From Aquarana catesbeiana (Eukaryota > Chordata > Amphibia > Anura > Ranidae), in assembly GCF_042186555.1 (NCBI RefSeq), contig NC_133327.1, positions 327,013,746-327,077,745 on the forward strand: a stretch of 64,000 nucleotides of DNA, given 5' to 3'. Of this stretch, positions 33,364 through 43,134 are shown in pieces. Below the pieces are notes generated by a model, which saw only the letters and a program-made list of their open reading frames with translations, did no database searches and was not told where the DNA came from. The position numbers were made by a program, and so were the translations under genes. Position 1 is the stretch's first letter, and each line of letters opens with the position of its first letter.

Positions 33364-33849
33364 AGCGGGGTTCCACCCAAATTTTGAACATTATCTCTAT
33401 GCATTCTCTTCTTTGCCTAGATGCTGACATGCTGTGTAAAAAAATTTAAATCGCCGTAATTACCTTTTTTTTTCTAATCTTCTTAGCACTTCCTGGTTTT
33501 CCTCCCATGGGAGTAGGCGTGTTTCTAGCCTCTCCCAGACCTCCCACAGTCCCCTGGGAGCTAGTCTCAGGCTTCCCAGCATGCATTGTGCAACAGCGTC
33601 ATCACAACATCTCGGTGAATGCTGGGAGCACAGCATTCACCGCATCCAGGAAATACATGCTTGTGGGCTTCAAATGCCCACAATGAAGATGGAAACCGCC
33701 TTCAGTGAATTTTATAAGTTATTCTTTACAACGAAATCAGACACAGGCGGACATATTACACAGAACATGTGAGTAGATAATCATGAGAAGAAAAGTTTGT
33801 GAATGAACTCCAAAAAAAAAAAAAAACGATAGATAGGTGGACCCCCGCT
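33364..33849. mobile_element. TTAA-flanked MITE (AGCGGGG family)
   Basis: TTAA-AGCGGGGTTCCACCC at the left (TTAA 33360-33363) and GGTGGACCCCCGCT-TTAA at the right (33850-33853). The 14-bp terminal repeats are nearly perfect. It is non-coding with a poly-A run near 33815. Confidence 0.85.
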
Positions 33850-34015
33850 TTAAGGAATCTTTACATTTTTCTTTATTCAGGAACATTATTTATTCACTCT
33901 AGTAGTACTCAAGCATTCCAGTAGGCTAGGTTTTCATCAATGTATCAAACTGCTGTTTACCCCACAGCAGAAGCTGATTTTTCTGAGAAAAAATATACAG
34001 TTTTACCTTGTATGA

Positions 34016-34033
34016 TAAAAAAAAAAAAAAAAA
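34016..34033. repeat. Poly-A tract
   Basis: A run of about 16 A inside intron sequence. Confidence 0.9.
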
Positions 34034-34365
34034 GCGTGTGAGATTAAAAAAGCAATCCCTAGATTAATGTTCATCAGTATGTCCTGGGTTGAGGCAACAT
34101 TAAGCTATATCAGTTTCTGTAATAGAAGCCCACAGCAGGGGGTTCCTAGTTCTGACCTTGCATTGTCACTGACAGAGCTGGTCTAACACTAAGGATTAGG
34201 GACCACCTAGGAACTAATTGGTTTTCAATTATTTTGTTTACAATACAAACCTTGCTTAGCTGTCAATACGCTTCTCGCAGAGAGGCACAGAGACAGCCTG
34301 TAAAAAAAAGACGAACTGAAAACCCGATTAAAAAAAATAAAATAAATAATAATAAAAAAATTAAA

Positions 34366-34400
34366 ACATACATACACACACAATATATATATACATACAC

Positions 34401-34488
<88 letters not shown>

Positions 34489-34520
34489 CTATCCACAAAC
34501 ACGCACACATATATATACAC
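34366..34520. repeat. (TA)n microsatellite with CA/TA borders
   Basis: Around 40 TA units (about 34404-34486), flanked by mixed 'acatacacac' and 'acacatatata' motifs. The ORFs predicted here with (IY)n are artefacts. Confidence 0.95.
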
Positions 34521-34539
34521 ACACTATAATATATTTTAA

Positions 34540-35704
34540 CCACTTAAGGACCGAGCCTCTTTTTAAGATGTGTTGTTTACAAGTTAAAAACAGTTTATTT
34601 TTTTGCTAGAAAATTACTTTGAACCCCCAAACATATACATTTTTTTTTTCTAACACCCTAGAGAAAAAAAATGGCGGTCGTTGCAATACTTTGTCACACC
34701 GTATTTGCTCAGGGGTCTTGCAAGCGCACTTTTTTGGAAAAAATACACTTTTTTGAATTAAAACATTAGACAACAGTAAAGTTATCCCAATTTTTTACTA
34801 TATTGTGAAAGATAATGTTATGCCGGGTAAACTGATACCCAACATGTCACGCTTCAAAATTGCGCCCGCTCGTGGAATGGCGACAAACTTTTACCCTTAA
34901 AAATCTCCATAGGCGACGTTTAAAAAAATTCTACAGGTTGCATGTTTTAAGATACAGAGGAGGTCTAGGGCTAGAATTATTGCTCTCGCTCTACCGATCG
35001 TGGGGATACCTCACATGTGTGGTTTGAACACCGTTTTCATATGAGGGCGCTACTCACGTAAGCGTTCGCTTCTGCGCGTGAGCTCGGCGAGACGGGGTGC
35101 ATTTAAAAAAAATTAGTTTTTTTCTCATTTATTTTTACACTGTTTTTAAAAAAAAATAAAAAATTGTGTCACTTTTATGCCTATTACAAGGAATGTAAAC
35201 ATCCCTTGTAATAGAAAAAGAGCAAGACAGGACCTCTAAAGGACCTCAGATCTCATATTTACACTTAAATGCAAAAAAAGAAATAAAAACAAGTTGTCAT
35301 TTAAAAAAAAATAAAAAAATTTAAAAAAAATGTCCCTTTAAGAGCTATGGGCGGTTTTGATGTCGCTTCCGCCCTGCATTGTTATGGAGACGGATGGGGG
35401 CCATCTTCCCCTCACTTGTCTCCATGCCCAGCAAGGGTGAAGATCCAATTACCACCTCCGCCGCTGCCAATGGCTCCGGTAAGCGGCGGAGGGCACTGGA
35501 GCGTGGCGGGAGGGGGGGGCCCCTCTGCCGCCGCCGATAAGAGTGATCTTGCGGCGAATCCGCCGCAGAGACCACTGTTATCAGAAACTGGACCGCCGGC
35601 TGAAGAAGAGGATACCGAGGTTATGGCAGCTAACTGCTGCCATAACAATGATACCCCCCTACAAATTAAGGACGTACATCATTGTGCGGTGGTCCGGAAG
35701 TGGT
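34540..35704. mobile_element. TTAA-flanked non-autonomous element (CCACTT family), complete
   Basis: TTAA-CCACTTAAGGACCG at the left (TTAA 34536-34539) and GGTCCGGAAGTGGT-TTAA at the right (35705-35708). It is the inverse orientation of 18922-20205 and the reference for the truncated copy at 23260. Shared internal blocks include 'ctaacaccctagag', 'ggtcgttgcaatactt', 'gcgcccgctcgtgg' and 'cgcttccgccctg'. Confidence 0.88.
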
Positions 35705-35784
35705 TTAAAATGATTTGCTTAGTTGACAGCTTATTTATAACTGTAATTACAAAAAAAAAAATTATAAGCAGGGTATATATGAAG

Positions 35785-35931
35785 AAAATTAAAGTTACGT
35801 ACCGGTAACGTCTTTTCCTGTAGTCTTTCAGGACAGCCACAATAGAGAGAGATAGTCTCCTCCCCTTCCTCTGGAAACACTGCGCCAGCCCATAAATTCT
35901 CTCCTCCCCTGCCAGACCTCAGTTCTTTCAA
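35785..35931. repeat. DIRS family B: terminal repeat, 3' end
   Basis: The outer part ('aaaattaaagttacgtaccg') matches the internal complementary region inversely. The inner part (35821-35931, 'caggacagccacaatagag' and 'gcgccagcccataaattc') is the reverse complement of 41111-41209. Confidence 0.9.
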
Positions 35932-36051
35932 GAGTACCTCCGGCCAGCTGGGGAGACACAAGAACACATTAATAACATACCAATCAATACCATTATCATA
36001 TTGCGTTCCGGTCTTAAATAAGACCCCCCCAAGCTTAGGGTGGGTAACTAG

Positions 36052-36142
36052 GGCTGTCCTGAAAGACTACAGGAAAAGACGTTACCGGTACGTAACTTTA
36101 ATTTTCCCTTTTCGTCATTTCAGGACAGCCACAATAGAGAGG
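36052..36142. repeat. DIRS family B: internal complementary region
   Basis: 36053-36104 is the reverse complement of the outer left end (35785-35836). 36103-36142 is the reverse complement of the outer right end (41185-41224). The join at 'taattttccctttt' should mirror the closed-circle junction. Confidence 0.9.
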
Positions 36143-36161
36143 ATAATCGAGCACTTACCAA

Positions 36162-37316
36162 TTAGGGTGGGACTACAGCTTGCAGAACTTTTCGCCCAAA
36201 AGACTGCTCACCTGCCGCCACCAGGTCCACTCTGTAATGTCTAACGAAAGTGGAGTAGCTGGACCATGTCGCTGCCTTGCATATTTGCTCTGGCGTTGCT
36301 CCAGCCTTCTCTGCCTGGGAAGTTGCCACTGCTCTGGTGGAGTGTGCCTTTATGCCTCTAGGGATCTCCTTCCCTGCTAAAGAATATGCCTGCCCAATAG
36401 CTAATCTAAGCCATCTGGCAATCGTGCGTCGGGACGCTCGGAGACCCTTTCTGGCCCCAGAAAACAAAATAAATAGAGAATCAGACTTCCTTATCATTTT
36501 AGTCATCTCTAGGTATTGTAGGATACACCTCCTCACATCTAAAAAATGAAATTTTAGTTCCCTTTCACCTAAAGGATTGGGACAAAACGAGGGTAGGACT
36601 ATTTCCTGGCTTCTGTGAAAGCCTGACGCCACTTTAGGCAAAAAAGCTGGATCAGTCTTCAGGACTATCCTGTCTGGCAAAATAACACAAAAAGGAGGTC
36701 TAATTGATAACGCCTCAATTTCGCTGACTCTCCTGGCAGTTGTCACTGCTACTAAAAATACTGTTTTTAGGGTAAGCTCCCTTAACAGGCACTTGTCCAA
36801 TGGCTCAAAGGGAATACCCGTAAGGCTCTGTAAAACCAGAGATAGATCCCACCCGGGAAAGGGTGGACCTCGGGTAGGTCTCTGTCTTGACAGTGCCCTA
36901 AAGAATCTGACCACCCAAGGATTGGTAGCCAGAGACTTCTCCAGATAAACACTGAGTGCTGAAACCTGACTTTTAAGGGTGCCTACGGATAAACCCTTGT
37001 CCGCTCCACACTGCAGAAACTCCAACACAGCTACGGGACTCTGCACCGAGAAGGAGTTTTCTATGCACCATTTGTTGAAAAGGAGCCAGACCTTTTTGTA
37101 AATCTTACGTGTCTCCTTTTTCCTACTGTTGAGGAGGGTGGAGATTAAGCTCTCTGAAAATCCCTTAGATTTTAAAATACCCTCCTCAGTAGCCAGGCCG
37201 CTAATTTCCACTGCTGCACTTGTGGGCAGAGGACTGGACCCTGCGACAGAAGATCCTTTCGAGGTGGAAGGAAAAGGGGCGGCTCCGCTGTTAACTGACT
37301 GAGGATTGAAAACCAT
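36162..37316 (-). CDS. DIRS family B tyrosine recombinase
   Basis: From the ATG at 37316 the protein would be 384 residues. The core-binding part starts near 'KSKGFSESLIST'. The catalytic domain shows Arg in 'TTARRVSEIEAL', H-x-x-R in 'KAHSTRAVA' and the nucleophile region 'FVRHYRVD', a full tyrosine-recombinase set. It would close and integrate the circular cDNA in the nucleus. The same frame is open far upstream, to the gag stop at 39069 (about 970 codons in all), so the true start is uncertain: ATG 37316, a longer product, or a gag readthrough fusion are all possible. It overlaps the RT-RNase H frame by about 145 bases. Confidence 0.9.
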   Translation of the reverse strand: MVFNPQSVNSGAAPFPSTSKGSSVAGSSPLPTSAAVEISGLATEEGILKSKGFSESLISTLLNSRKKETRKIYKKVWLLFNKWCIENSFSVQSPVAVLEFLQCGADKGLSVGTLKSQVSALSVYLEKSLATNPWVVRFFRALSRQRPTRGPPFPGWDLSLVLQSLTGIPFEPLDKCLLRELTLKTVFLVAVTTARRVSEIEALSIRPPFCVILPDRIVLKTDPAFLPKVASGFHRSQEIVLPSFCPNPLGERELKFHFLDVRRCILQYLEMTKMIRKSDSLFILFSGARKGLRASRRTIARWLRLAIGQAYSLAGKEIPRGIKAHSTRAVATSQAEKAGATPEQICKAATWSSYSTFVRHYRVDLVAAGEQSFGRKVLQAVVPP

Positions 37317-39055
37317 GCCCTTTTCGGCCAATGTGGAGCTACTAGAATGAGAGAGGTGCTCTCTAGTTGAAACTTCCTCAGAACCGCCGGTAATAGCACC
37401 GGAGGAGGGAAGGCGTAGCATGTCCTGAAATGCCAATTCTGAGACAATGCGTCCACCCCCAGTGCTCCTTCCCCTGCATTTAGGGAGAAAAAACAGGGTG
37501 TTTTCGCGTTGTCTTTTGAAGCGAAAAGATCCACTTCCGGGGGTCCCCATTTCTCGGATATGAGATTGAAGACCTCCTGGTTGAGGGCCCAATCTCCCTC
37601 CTTTATACTCCTCCGGCTGAGGAAATCTGCGATTATATTTCTCTCCCCTCTCAAAAAAACCGCTGAGAGTGAGAGAGTGTTGGACTCGGCCCAGCTTAGA
37701 ATATCCTTTGCTAGGGCCAACAGACTTCCGCTCCTGGTGCCTCCCTGCTTGTTTATATAGGCCACGGTGGATGAGTTGTCCGACCGTACCTGTATATGGT
37801 GGCCCTGGAGTTCCTTTTTGAAAAATCTGAGGGCTAGGCCCACTGCCCTCAGCTCTTTCCAGTTGGAAGATCTTTGCAGTTCGTCGCCCTTCCATGTGCC
37901 CTGCGCTAGAAGGGATCCCAAATGTGCCCCCCAGCCTTTGCCACTTGCATCCGTGGTTACGATCTGCGGGACTGGGATAAGCCACAGACGTCCCTGTGAC
38001 AAATTCACTTCCTTCCTCCACCACCAAAGAGATCTCTTTATTTGATGGGGAACCTGTACTAAGGTGTCTAGATCCCTCTGACTGTGGTCCCATACTCTTA
38101 GTACATAAGATTGCAGGGGACGAAAATGTAATCCTGCCCACTGCACTGCTGGAAGAGTAGACGTTAGAAGGCCTAACGTAGACATTATGGACCTTTTTGA
38201 CACCAGCTGGTTGCACTGGAGGGAGAGAACTGCTCTGTCCAGCTTTAGAATCTTTTCCCTTGGAAGGAAAACCCTCAAAAGCGTAGTGTCCAGCAGGTAT
38301 CCCAGGTACACAATGCGCTGTGAGGGAATGAGACTGAACTTTTCTAAGTTCAGCAGCCATCCCAACCCTGTTAGTACCCTCTTGGTTAGATCGAGGTCCT
38401 TGATCAACTGTTCTGGGGATACTGCAAATAGGAGCAGGTCGTCCAGATAGGCTATGACTGACACCCCCTGGAGTCGCAGGAAGGCCAAGGCCTCTGCCAG
38501 TACCTTTGTGAATATGCGGGGCGAGGAGGATAGCCCGAAAGGTAGTGCTTGAAACTGTAGATGCAGTATTGTACCTTTCAGGTCTATTGCTAACCGGAGA
38601 AACTTTTGGGAAGTTTCTGCGATAGGGACGTGTAGATACGCGTCCCTGAGGTCCAGAGACACCATGTAGCAGTTGTGTGGCAGCAGGGCCCTGACCGTAA
38701 AAATTGATTCCATGCGGAATCTTCTGTAGCAAATTGACCTGTTTAAGGGTTTTAAATTCAGAATCAATCTGAATTTCCCTGAGGGTTTTTTCACCACAAA
38801 TACGTGGGAATAGAACCCCTCTCCTTCCTGCCCCTTTGGTACTCTGCGAACTACGTTCTGAATCTCCAGTTCTTTCAGGGCGTCGACCAAAGCTTCGGCC
38901 CTTGCTGTGCAGGTGGAAAGCTGCGTAACCAGGAACCTCTGCGGGGGGGGCTTTGAGAATTCCAGGTGATACCCCCTTCTTATGATCCCCAGGATAAATC
39001 GATTGGGAGAGAGGGTCTCCCACTGTGGAAGAAAGGCCCCCAGTCTTCCTCCCAC
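37172..39055 (-). CDS. DIRS family B reverse transcriptase-RNase H
   Basis: A 627-codon uninterrupted frame. RT blocks: 'KPSGKFRLILNLKPLN' (about 90-105), 'SLDLRDAYLHVPI' (133-145, catalytic Asp 135), 'LPFGLSSSP' (171-179) and 'YLDD' (203-206). RNase H: Asp369 in 'TTDAS', Glu401, Asp426 in 'RSDNSS' and Asp477 in 'ADFLS'. The C-terminal segment with 'VDLFASKDN' and 'LVAPHWPKRAW' is the usual DIRS linker. The given start is a GTG; the frame is open upstream into gag with no ATG, and lies +1 relative to gag, so expression by frameshift, splicing or reinitiation is implied. The enzyme would make the cDNA in the gag particle. Confidence 0.93.
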   Translation of the reverse strand: MGGRLGAFLPQWETLSPNRFILGIIRRGYHLEFSKPPPQRFLVTQLSTCTARAEALVDALKELEIQNVVRRVPKGQEGEGFYSHVFVVKKPSGKFRLILNLKPLNRSICYRRFRMESIFTVRALLPHNCYMVSLDLRDAYLHVPIAETSQKFLRLAIDLKGTILHLQFQALPFGLSSSPRIFTKVLAEALAFLRLQGVSVIAYLDDLLLFAVSPEQLIKDLDLTKRVLTGLGWLLNLEKFSLIPSQRIVYLGYLLDTTLLRVFLPREKILKLDRAVLSLQCNQLVSKRSIMSTLGLLTSTLPAVQWAGLHFRPLQSYVLRVWDHSQRDLDTLVQVPHQIKRSLWWWRKEVNLSQGRLWLIPVPQIVTTDASGKGWGAHLGSLLAQGTWKGDELQRSSNWKELRAVGLALRFFKKELQGHHIQVRSDNSSTVAYINKQGGTRSGSLLALAKDILSWAESNTLSLSAVFLRGERNIIADFLSRRSIKEGDWALNQEVFNLISEKWGPPEVDLFASKDNAKTPCFFSLNAGEGALGVDALSQNWHFRTCYAFPPPVLLPAVLRKFQLESTSLILVAPHWPKRAWFSILSQLTAEPPLFLPPRKDLLSQGPVLCPQVQQWKLAAWLLRRVF

Positions 39056-39068
39056 CGTCCCTAGAGAG

Positions 39069-40672
39069 TCATTGATCTGTACGGGTTTTCTCAGGAGGGC
39101 GAAAAATCGCCCCTCCTCTGCCCTTACCTCTTTGGCCCCAAGTTTTCTTCCCTTGTTTGGGAGATTCCTTGCCTTTTTTCGGACGAAACCCCTTCCTTGT
39201 CTGAGCTGGGGCCTTCCGTTTTAGCGGAAAGGACTTCTTTTTGTCCGCTGTACGGTCTAAGACCGTCTCTAACCCAGGGCCAAAGAGTAGATCACCTGTC
39301 AGGGGTATCCCACACAATTTGACCTTGGAGGCGGTGTCTCCCGGCCAAGTTTTCAGCCAGAGCGCTCTTCTGGCCGAATTTGCCAGCGCCGCTGATCTGG
39401 CCGACATACGAACTGACTCTGCCGAGGCGTCTGCAATATATGCGATTCCTTGCAGAATCGTGGGGAATGAAGCTAGGATAGTTTCCTTGGCTGTGCCAGC
39501 TTCAATATGCTCCTGAATCTGGAAAAGCCAATGTTCTAAATTGCGGGCTACCACAGTAACAGCCATTTCTGGCTTTAAATTACCCACAGTTGAGTCCCAC
39601 GTCTTTTTTAGAAGTGAGTCTATCCTCTTGTCCATGACATCCGACAAGGCCCCCATATCCTCAAATGCCAGGTCTGTGTGTCTAGAGACCTGAGAGAAGG
39701 CGGCGTCTAATTTGGGATTTTTATTCCAAATGGACGCTGGATCCTCTGAAAACGGAAACCTTCTTTTAAGGGAGCTAGAAAAAAAGGGTTTCCTCTCAGG
39801 ATCCTGCCACTCCTTTTTAATTGTTTCCACCAGAACGTCATGTACTGGAAAAACTTTTCTTTTTTGATCTCCCAAGCCCTTATACATAAGGTCATGAAGA
39901 GATAGGGGTTTTTTATCCTCGTGTATACCGAGGGTTGTATATATTGCCCCTAAGAGGTCTTCCACCTCATCCAGGGACAATTTATACCTGGAGATTTTCC
40001 TGGACTCCCCGTCCTGGTCTTCCCCTTCTGACTCCTCATGGGAGTCAGACGTGCCACTGTCCGGTTGCCTCAGCTCCACCCCGGAAGGGCCTGACATTTC
40101 CTCTGCCATAACTAAATTAGTAGATCTGGCAGGTGCAGAGCCCTGAGCATGAGGCGGGGTTGTAACCTGCTGAATGGGTTTAGAGGGAAGCTGAAACGTC
40201 TCAAAAAACGTTTTAAAGGATGAAAAGGTGGATGACAGTTCCTTCACAGAAGCTGCCAAACCAGACTGCTGTTCAGATTCCCTTTCCTTAACCAGGGAGT
40301 CTATGCATTCCTTACACAAAACTTTCGTCCATGCTTCCCCTAAACTGTCTCTGCAAGAGGCACACTTCCTTTTAGAGACATGCGTGGACTTTGTTTTTTC
40401 TGTAGATTTCTGAAATTACATACAAAAACCACATATTACATTCAGCATATTTAAGTGGAAACAACCCTGGGAGTGTACCAGAACCACTTTAAGGGAACTG
40501 CGCACACCCCCCCACCCCCTGACCACCCAGGGGGTCTGCCCCCCCTCTAAGTAAGGAACCATTACATGAGGGGGAACAATCCTTAGATAGAGAGGACCCT
40601 TCCCCAGGGAACTCTTACCTTTGGAAGGCTGGAGATAGCGTCCGTATGAGTTGCAGCATCTGCCTCAGACAT
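39069..40672 (-). CDS. DIRS family B gag, probably two exons (40672-40619 and 40409-39069)
   Basis: The long frame (40409-39069) has no ATG near its start. Upstream, ATG at 40672 opens 18 codons (MSEADAATHTDAISSLPK) ending at a strong donor (AAAG|gtaagag, 40619/40618). A pyrimidine-rich acceptor ending 'gtaatttcag' (40410-40412) leads in phase 0 into the long frame. The predicted 464-residue protein then has a C-x2-C...C-x2-C pair (KCASCRDSL and LCKECIDS, about residues 34-55), an acidic stretch, a helical middle and a Lys/Arg-rich C-terminus. It would assemble the retroelement particle. Family assignment is by position; the zinc-ribbon-like motif is an observation. Confidence 0.82.
40410..40618 (-). 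other. Predicted intron in DIRS family B gag
   Basis: 209 bases between donor gtaagag and acceptor ttcag, both in phase 0. Read without splicing the gag frame would lack an ATG. No transcript evidence is available here. Confidence 0.65.
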
Positions 40673-41110
40673 GACTGCAGGTGGTTGCCTGTGTAGAGTC
40701 TCACACTGTCTCCACGTGTAGCGACTCACTCCAGCCTGAGCCCGGCCCCCTATCAGCACCGCGACCCGGAACCGGAAGTCGCGGGTCAAAGGGAAAGCGT
40801 CCGCCCCCCCGCCGGAAATGACGTCACCCGTCGTCCGGCCCGCTGGTTCCAAATTTTGCGGCCTGTACAAAGTACAGGGAGAGCGGACTGTCTCCCTGCT
40901 GCGGCCCTGTGGACGCGATAGGGGTCCCCCACGACCTGATGCCGCGCTCGGCAAGGAAGGGGTGGCTTCAGCTGCGGTATGTACCGCCACTTTTTATCCT
41001 GGAAGCCCCTGCTTCCCTATGGATGTTCTCTTTAGAAGGCCACAATCTCCCTGACTGCACCCGGCCTGGTTCCTCTGCACAGTGTCTCCCCACCGGAGGA
41101 AACACTAATA

Positions 41111-41221
41111 ACTGAGGTCTGGCAGGGGAGGAGAGAATTTATGGGCTGGCGCAGTGTTTCCAGAGGAAGGGGAGGAGACTATCTCTCTCTATTGTGGCTG
41201 TCCTGAAATGACGAAAAGGGA
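41111..41221. repeat. DIRS family B: terminal repeat, 5' end
   Basis: The reverse complement of 35821-35931, continuing to 'gaaatgacgaaaaggg'. The promoter for the minus-strand transcript should lie in or just inside it; no TATA-like box is obvious. Confidence 0.9.
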
Positions 41222-41475
41222 AAAAGCGCACAAAAATGTCAGGTTTCTGTGATGTAAAAAAATGAGACAAAGATAAATCATTTCAGAACTTTTTCCACCT
41301 TTAATGTGACCTATAAACTGTACAGCTCAGTTGAACAACAAACTGAAATCTTTTAGTGAAACTAAAAAAATTAAAATAATATGGTTGCATAAGTGTGCAC
41401 ACCCTTAAACTAATACTTTGTTGAAGCACCTTTTGATTTTATTACAGCACATAGTCTTTTTGGGTATGAGTCTAT

Positions 41476-41806
41476 TATTATTTAAGGTACTTATATAGCG
41501 GCTTCAATTTACGCAGCGCTTTACATATACATTGTACATTCACATCGGTCCTTACCCTCAAGGAGCTTACAATCTAAGGTCCCTAAACTTACATTCATAT
41601 ACTAGGGCCAATTTAGACAGAAGCCAATTTAACCTACCAGCATGTCTTTGGAGTGTGGGAGGAAACTGAAGTACCCGGAGGAAACCCATGCAGGCACAGG
41701 GAGAACATGCAAACTCCAGGCAGATAGTGTTGTGGTGGGGATTGGAACCAGAGACCCTTTTTACTGCTAGGCAAGCGTGTTACCCACTAGACCACTGTGC
41801 CACCCT
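41476..41806 (-). mobile_element. tRNA-derived SINE with target duplication
   Basis: On the minus strand the head carries an RNA polymerase III A box (tggtctagtgggtaac, near 41798-41783) and B box (GGTTCCAATCC, near 41750-41740). The body contains 'gtgtgggaggaaactg' and 'gagaacatgcaaactcc', and the tail is AT-rich (41476-41490). The 7-bp duplication agtctat lies at 41469-41475 and 41807-41813. The sister element at 31490 has the empty site. Confidence 0.9.
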
Positions 41807-41814
41807 AGTCTATC

Positions 41815-42693
41815 AGCAAGGCACATCTTGACTTGGCAATATTTGCCCACTCTTTGCAAAAACACTCCAAATCTGTCAGATTGCGAGGGCATCTCCTGTG
41901 CACAGCCCTCTTCAGATCACCCCGCAGATTTTCAATCGGATTCAGGTCTGGGCTCTGGCTGGACCATTCCAAAACTTTATTCTTCTTCTGGTGAATCCAT
42001 TCCTTTGATTTGGATGTATGCTTTGGGTCGTTGTCATGCTGAAAGATGAAGTTCCTCTTCATGTTCAGCTTTCCAGCAGTAGCCTGAAGGTTTTATGCCA
42101 ATATTGACTGGTATTTGGAACAGTTCATAATTCCCTCTACCTTGACTAAGGCCCCTGTTCCTGCTGAAGAAAAACAGCCTCAAAGCATGATGCTGCCACG
42201 GCCATGCTTCACTATGGTTATGGTGTTCTTTTGGTGATGTGCAGTGTTTTTTCCCCAAACATATCTTTTGGAATTATGGCAATAAAGTTGAACCTTGGTT
42301 TCATCAGACCATAACACATTTTCCCACATGCTTTTGGGAGATTCAAAATGTGTTTTTGTAAAATTTAGCCGGACTTGGATGTTTTTTTCGTAAGAAAAGG
42401 GAGATTGTTGTCACATGTACCACACAGCCAGTACTTGCCAGATATTCCTGCAGCTCTTTTATTGTTGCTTTAGGCCTCTTAGCAGCCTCCCTGACCAGTT
42501 TTCTTTTTGTATTTTCATAAATTTTTTGTATTTTCACCAGTGTTGTGCCATATTTTCTCTACTTGAGGATGACTGTCTTCACCGTGTTCCATGGTATATC
42601 TAATGCCTTGCAAATTCTTTTGCACCCTTCTCCTGACTGATACCTTTTAACAATGAGATCCCTCTGATGCTTTGGAAGCTCTCTGTAGATCAT
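41815..42693 (-). pseudogene. Tc1-like transposase, decayed
   Basis: Pieces of the family's transposase in shifting frames. Start region 'ELPKHQRDLIVKRYQ' is near 42680-42640, 'KLVREAAKRP' near 42500, 'HHALRLFFFS' near 42190 (frameshifted KHGGGSIMLWG region), 'QHDNDPKHTS' near 42035 and 'SPDLNPIENLRGD' near 41940. Inactive. Confidence 0.87.
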
Positions 42694-43134
42694 GATTTTT
42701 GCTGTATGATGTGACTAAGAAAATGTCAGGAAAGACCTACTAGAACAGCTGAATTTTATTTGAAGTTAATCAGAGGCACTTTAAAATGATAACAGGTATG
42801 TACTGACTCCTATTTAACATGAGTTTGAATGTGATTGCTTAATTCTGAACACAGCTACATCCCTAGTTATAAAAGTGTGCACCCCCCCAAAGGATTTCAG
42901 TTTGTTTTCATTTGTGTTTTAAAGTTTTATAGGTCACATTAAACAGTGGAGAAAATTTTGAAATGATGAGGTTTGTCTCATTTTTTACATCACAGAAACC
43001 TGACATTTTAACAAGGTTGTGTAGACTTTTTATATCCATAGTATATCAGTCCCTGCTTCCAAGGCACTTACAAATCCATGGATGTACCAGTTGTAAACGA
43101 CAACCTGAGTATGAAAGGGGTTAAAGTTGTTTAG

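Larger units (their letters stand above)
35785..41221 (-). mobile_element. DIRS-like retrotransposon, family B, complete
   Basis: About 5.4 kb with inverted terminal repeats (35821-35931 against 41111-41209) and an internal complementary region (36052-36142) whose halves match the two outer ends. Gag, RT-RNase H and tyrosine recombinase are all uninterrupted on the minus strand, the same strand as CEP162. This makes it the best-preserved element here and possibly recent. Its right end abuts the truncated end of Tc1-like copy F; no target duplication is visible, as expected for a recombinase-mediated insertion. Confidence 0.94.
41224..43041 (-). mobile_element. Tc1/mariner-like element, copy F, one terminus lost, nested SINE
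   Basis: Same family as copies A and D. The left terminal repeat is cut off at 'aaaatgtcaggtttctgtg' where DIRS family B ends; the right end is 'gtgtagactttttatatcc' (to 43041). A SINE interrupts it at 41476-41806. Confidence 0.88.

Noticed and set aside
34234..34543. Frames rich in alternating Ile-Tyr.
   Set aside because: They derive from the (TA)n microsatellite.
35347..35808. A 153-codon plus-strand frame.
   Set aside because: It lies over the GC-rich end of a TTAA element, and its counterparts in the other copies are not conserved as protein.
41740..41800. A tRNA gene suggested by A and B boxes.
   Set aside because: The boxes belong to the head of a SINE with target duplications.
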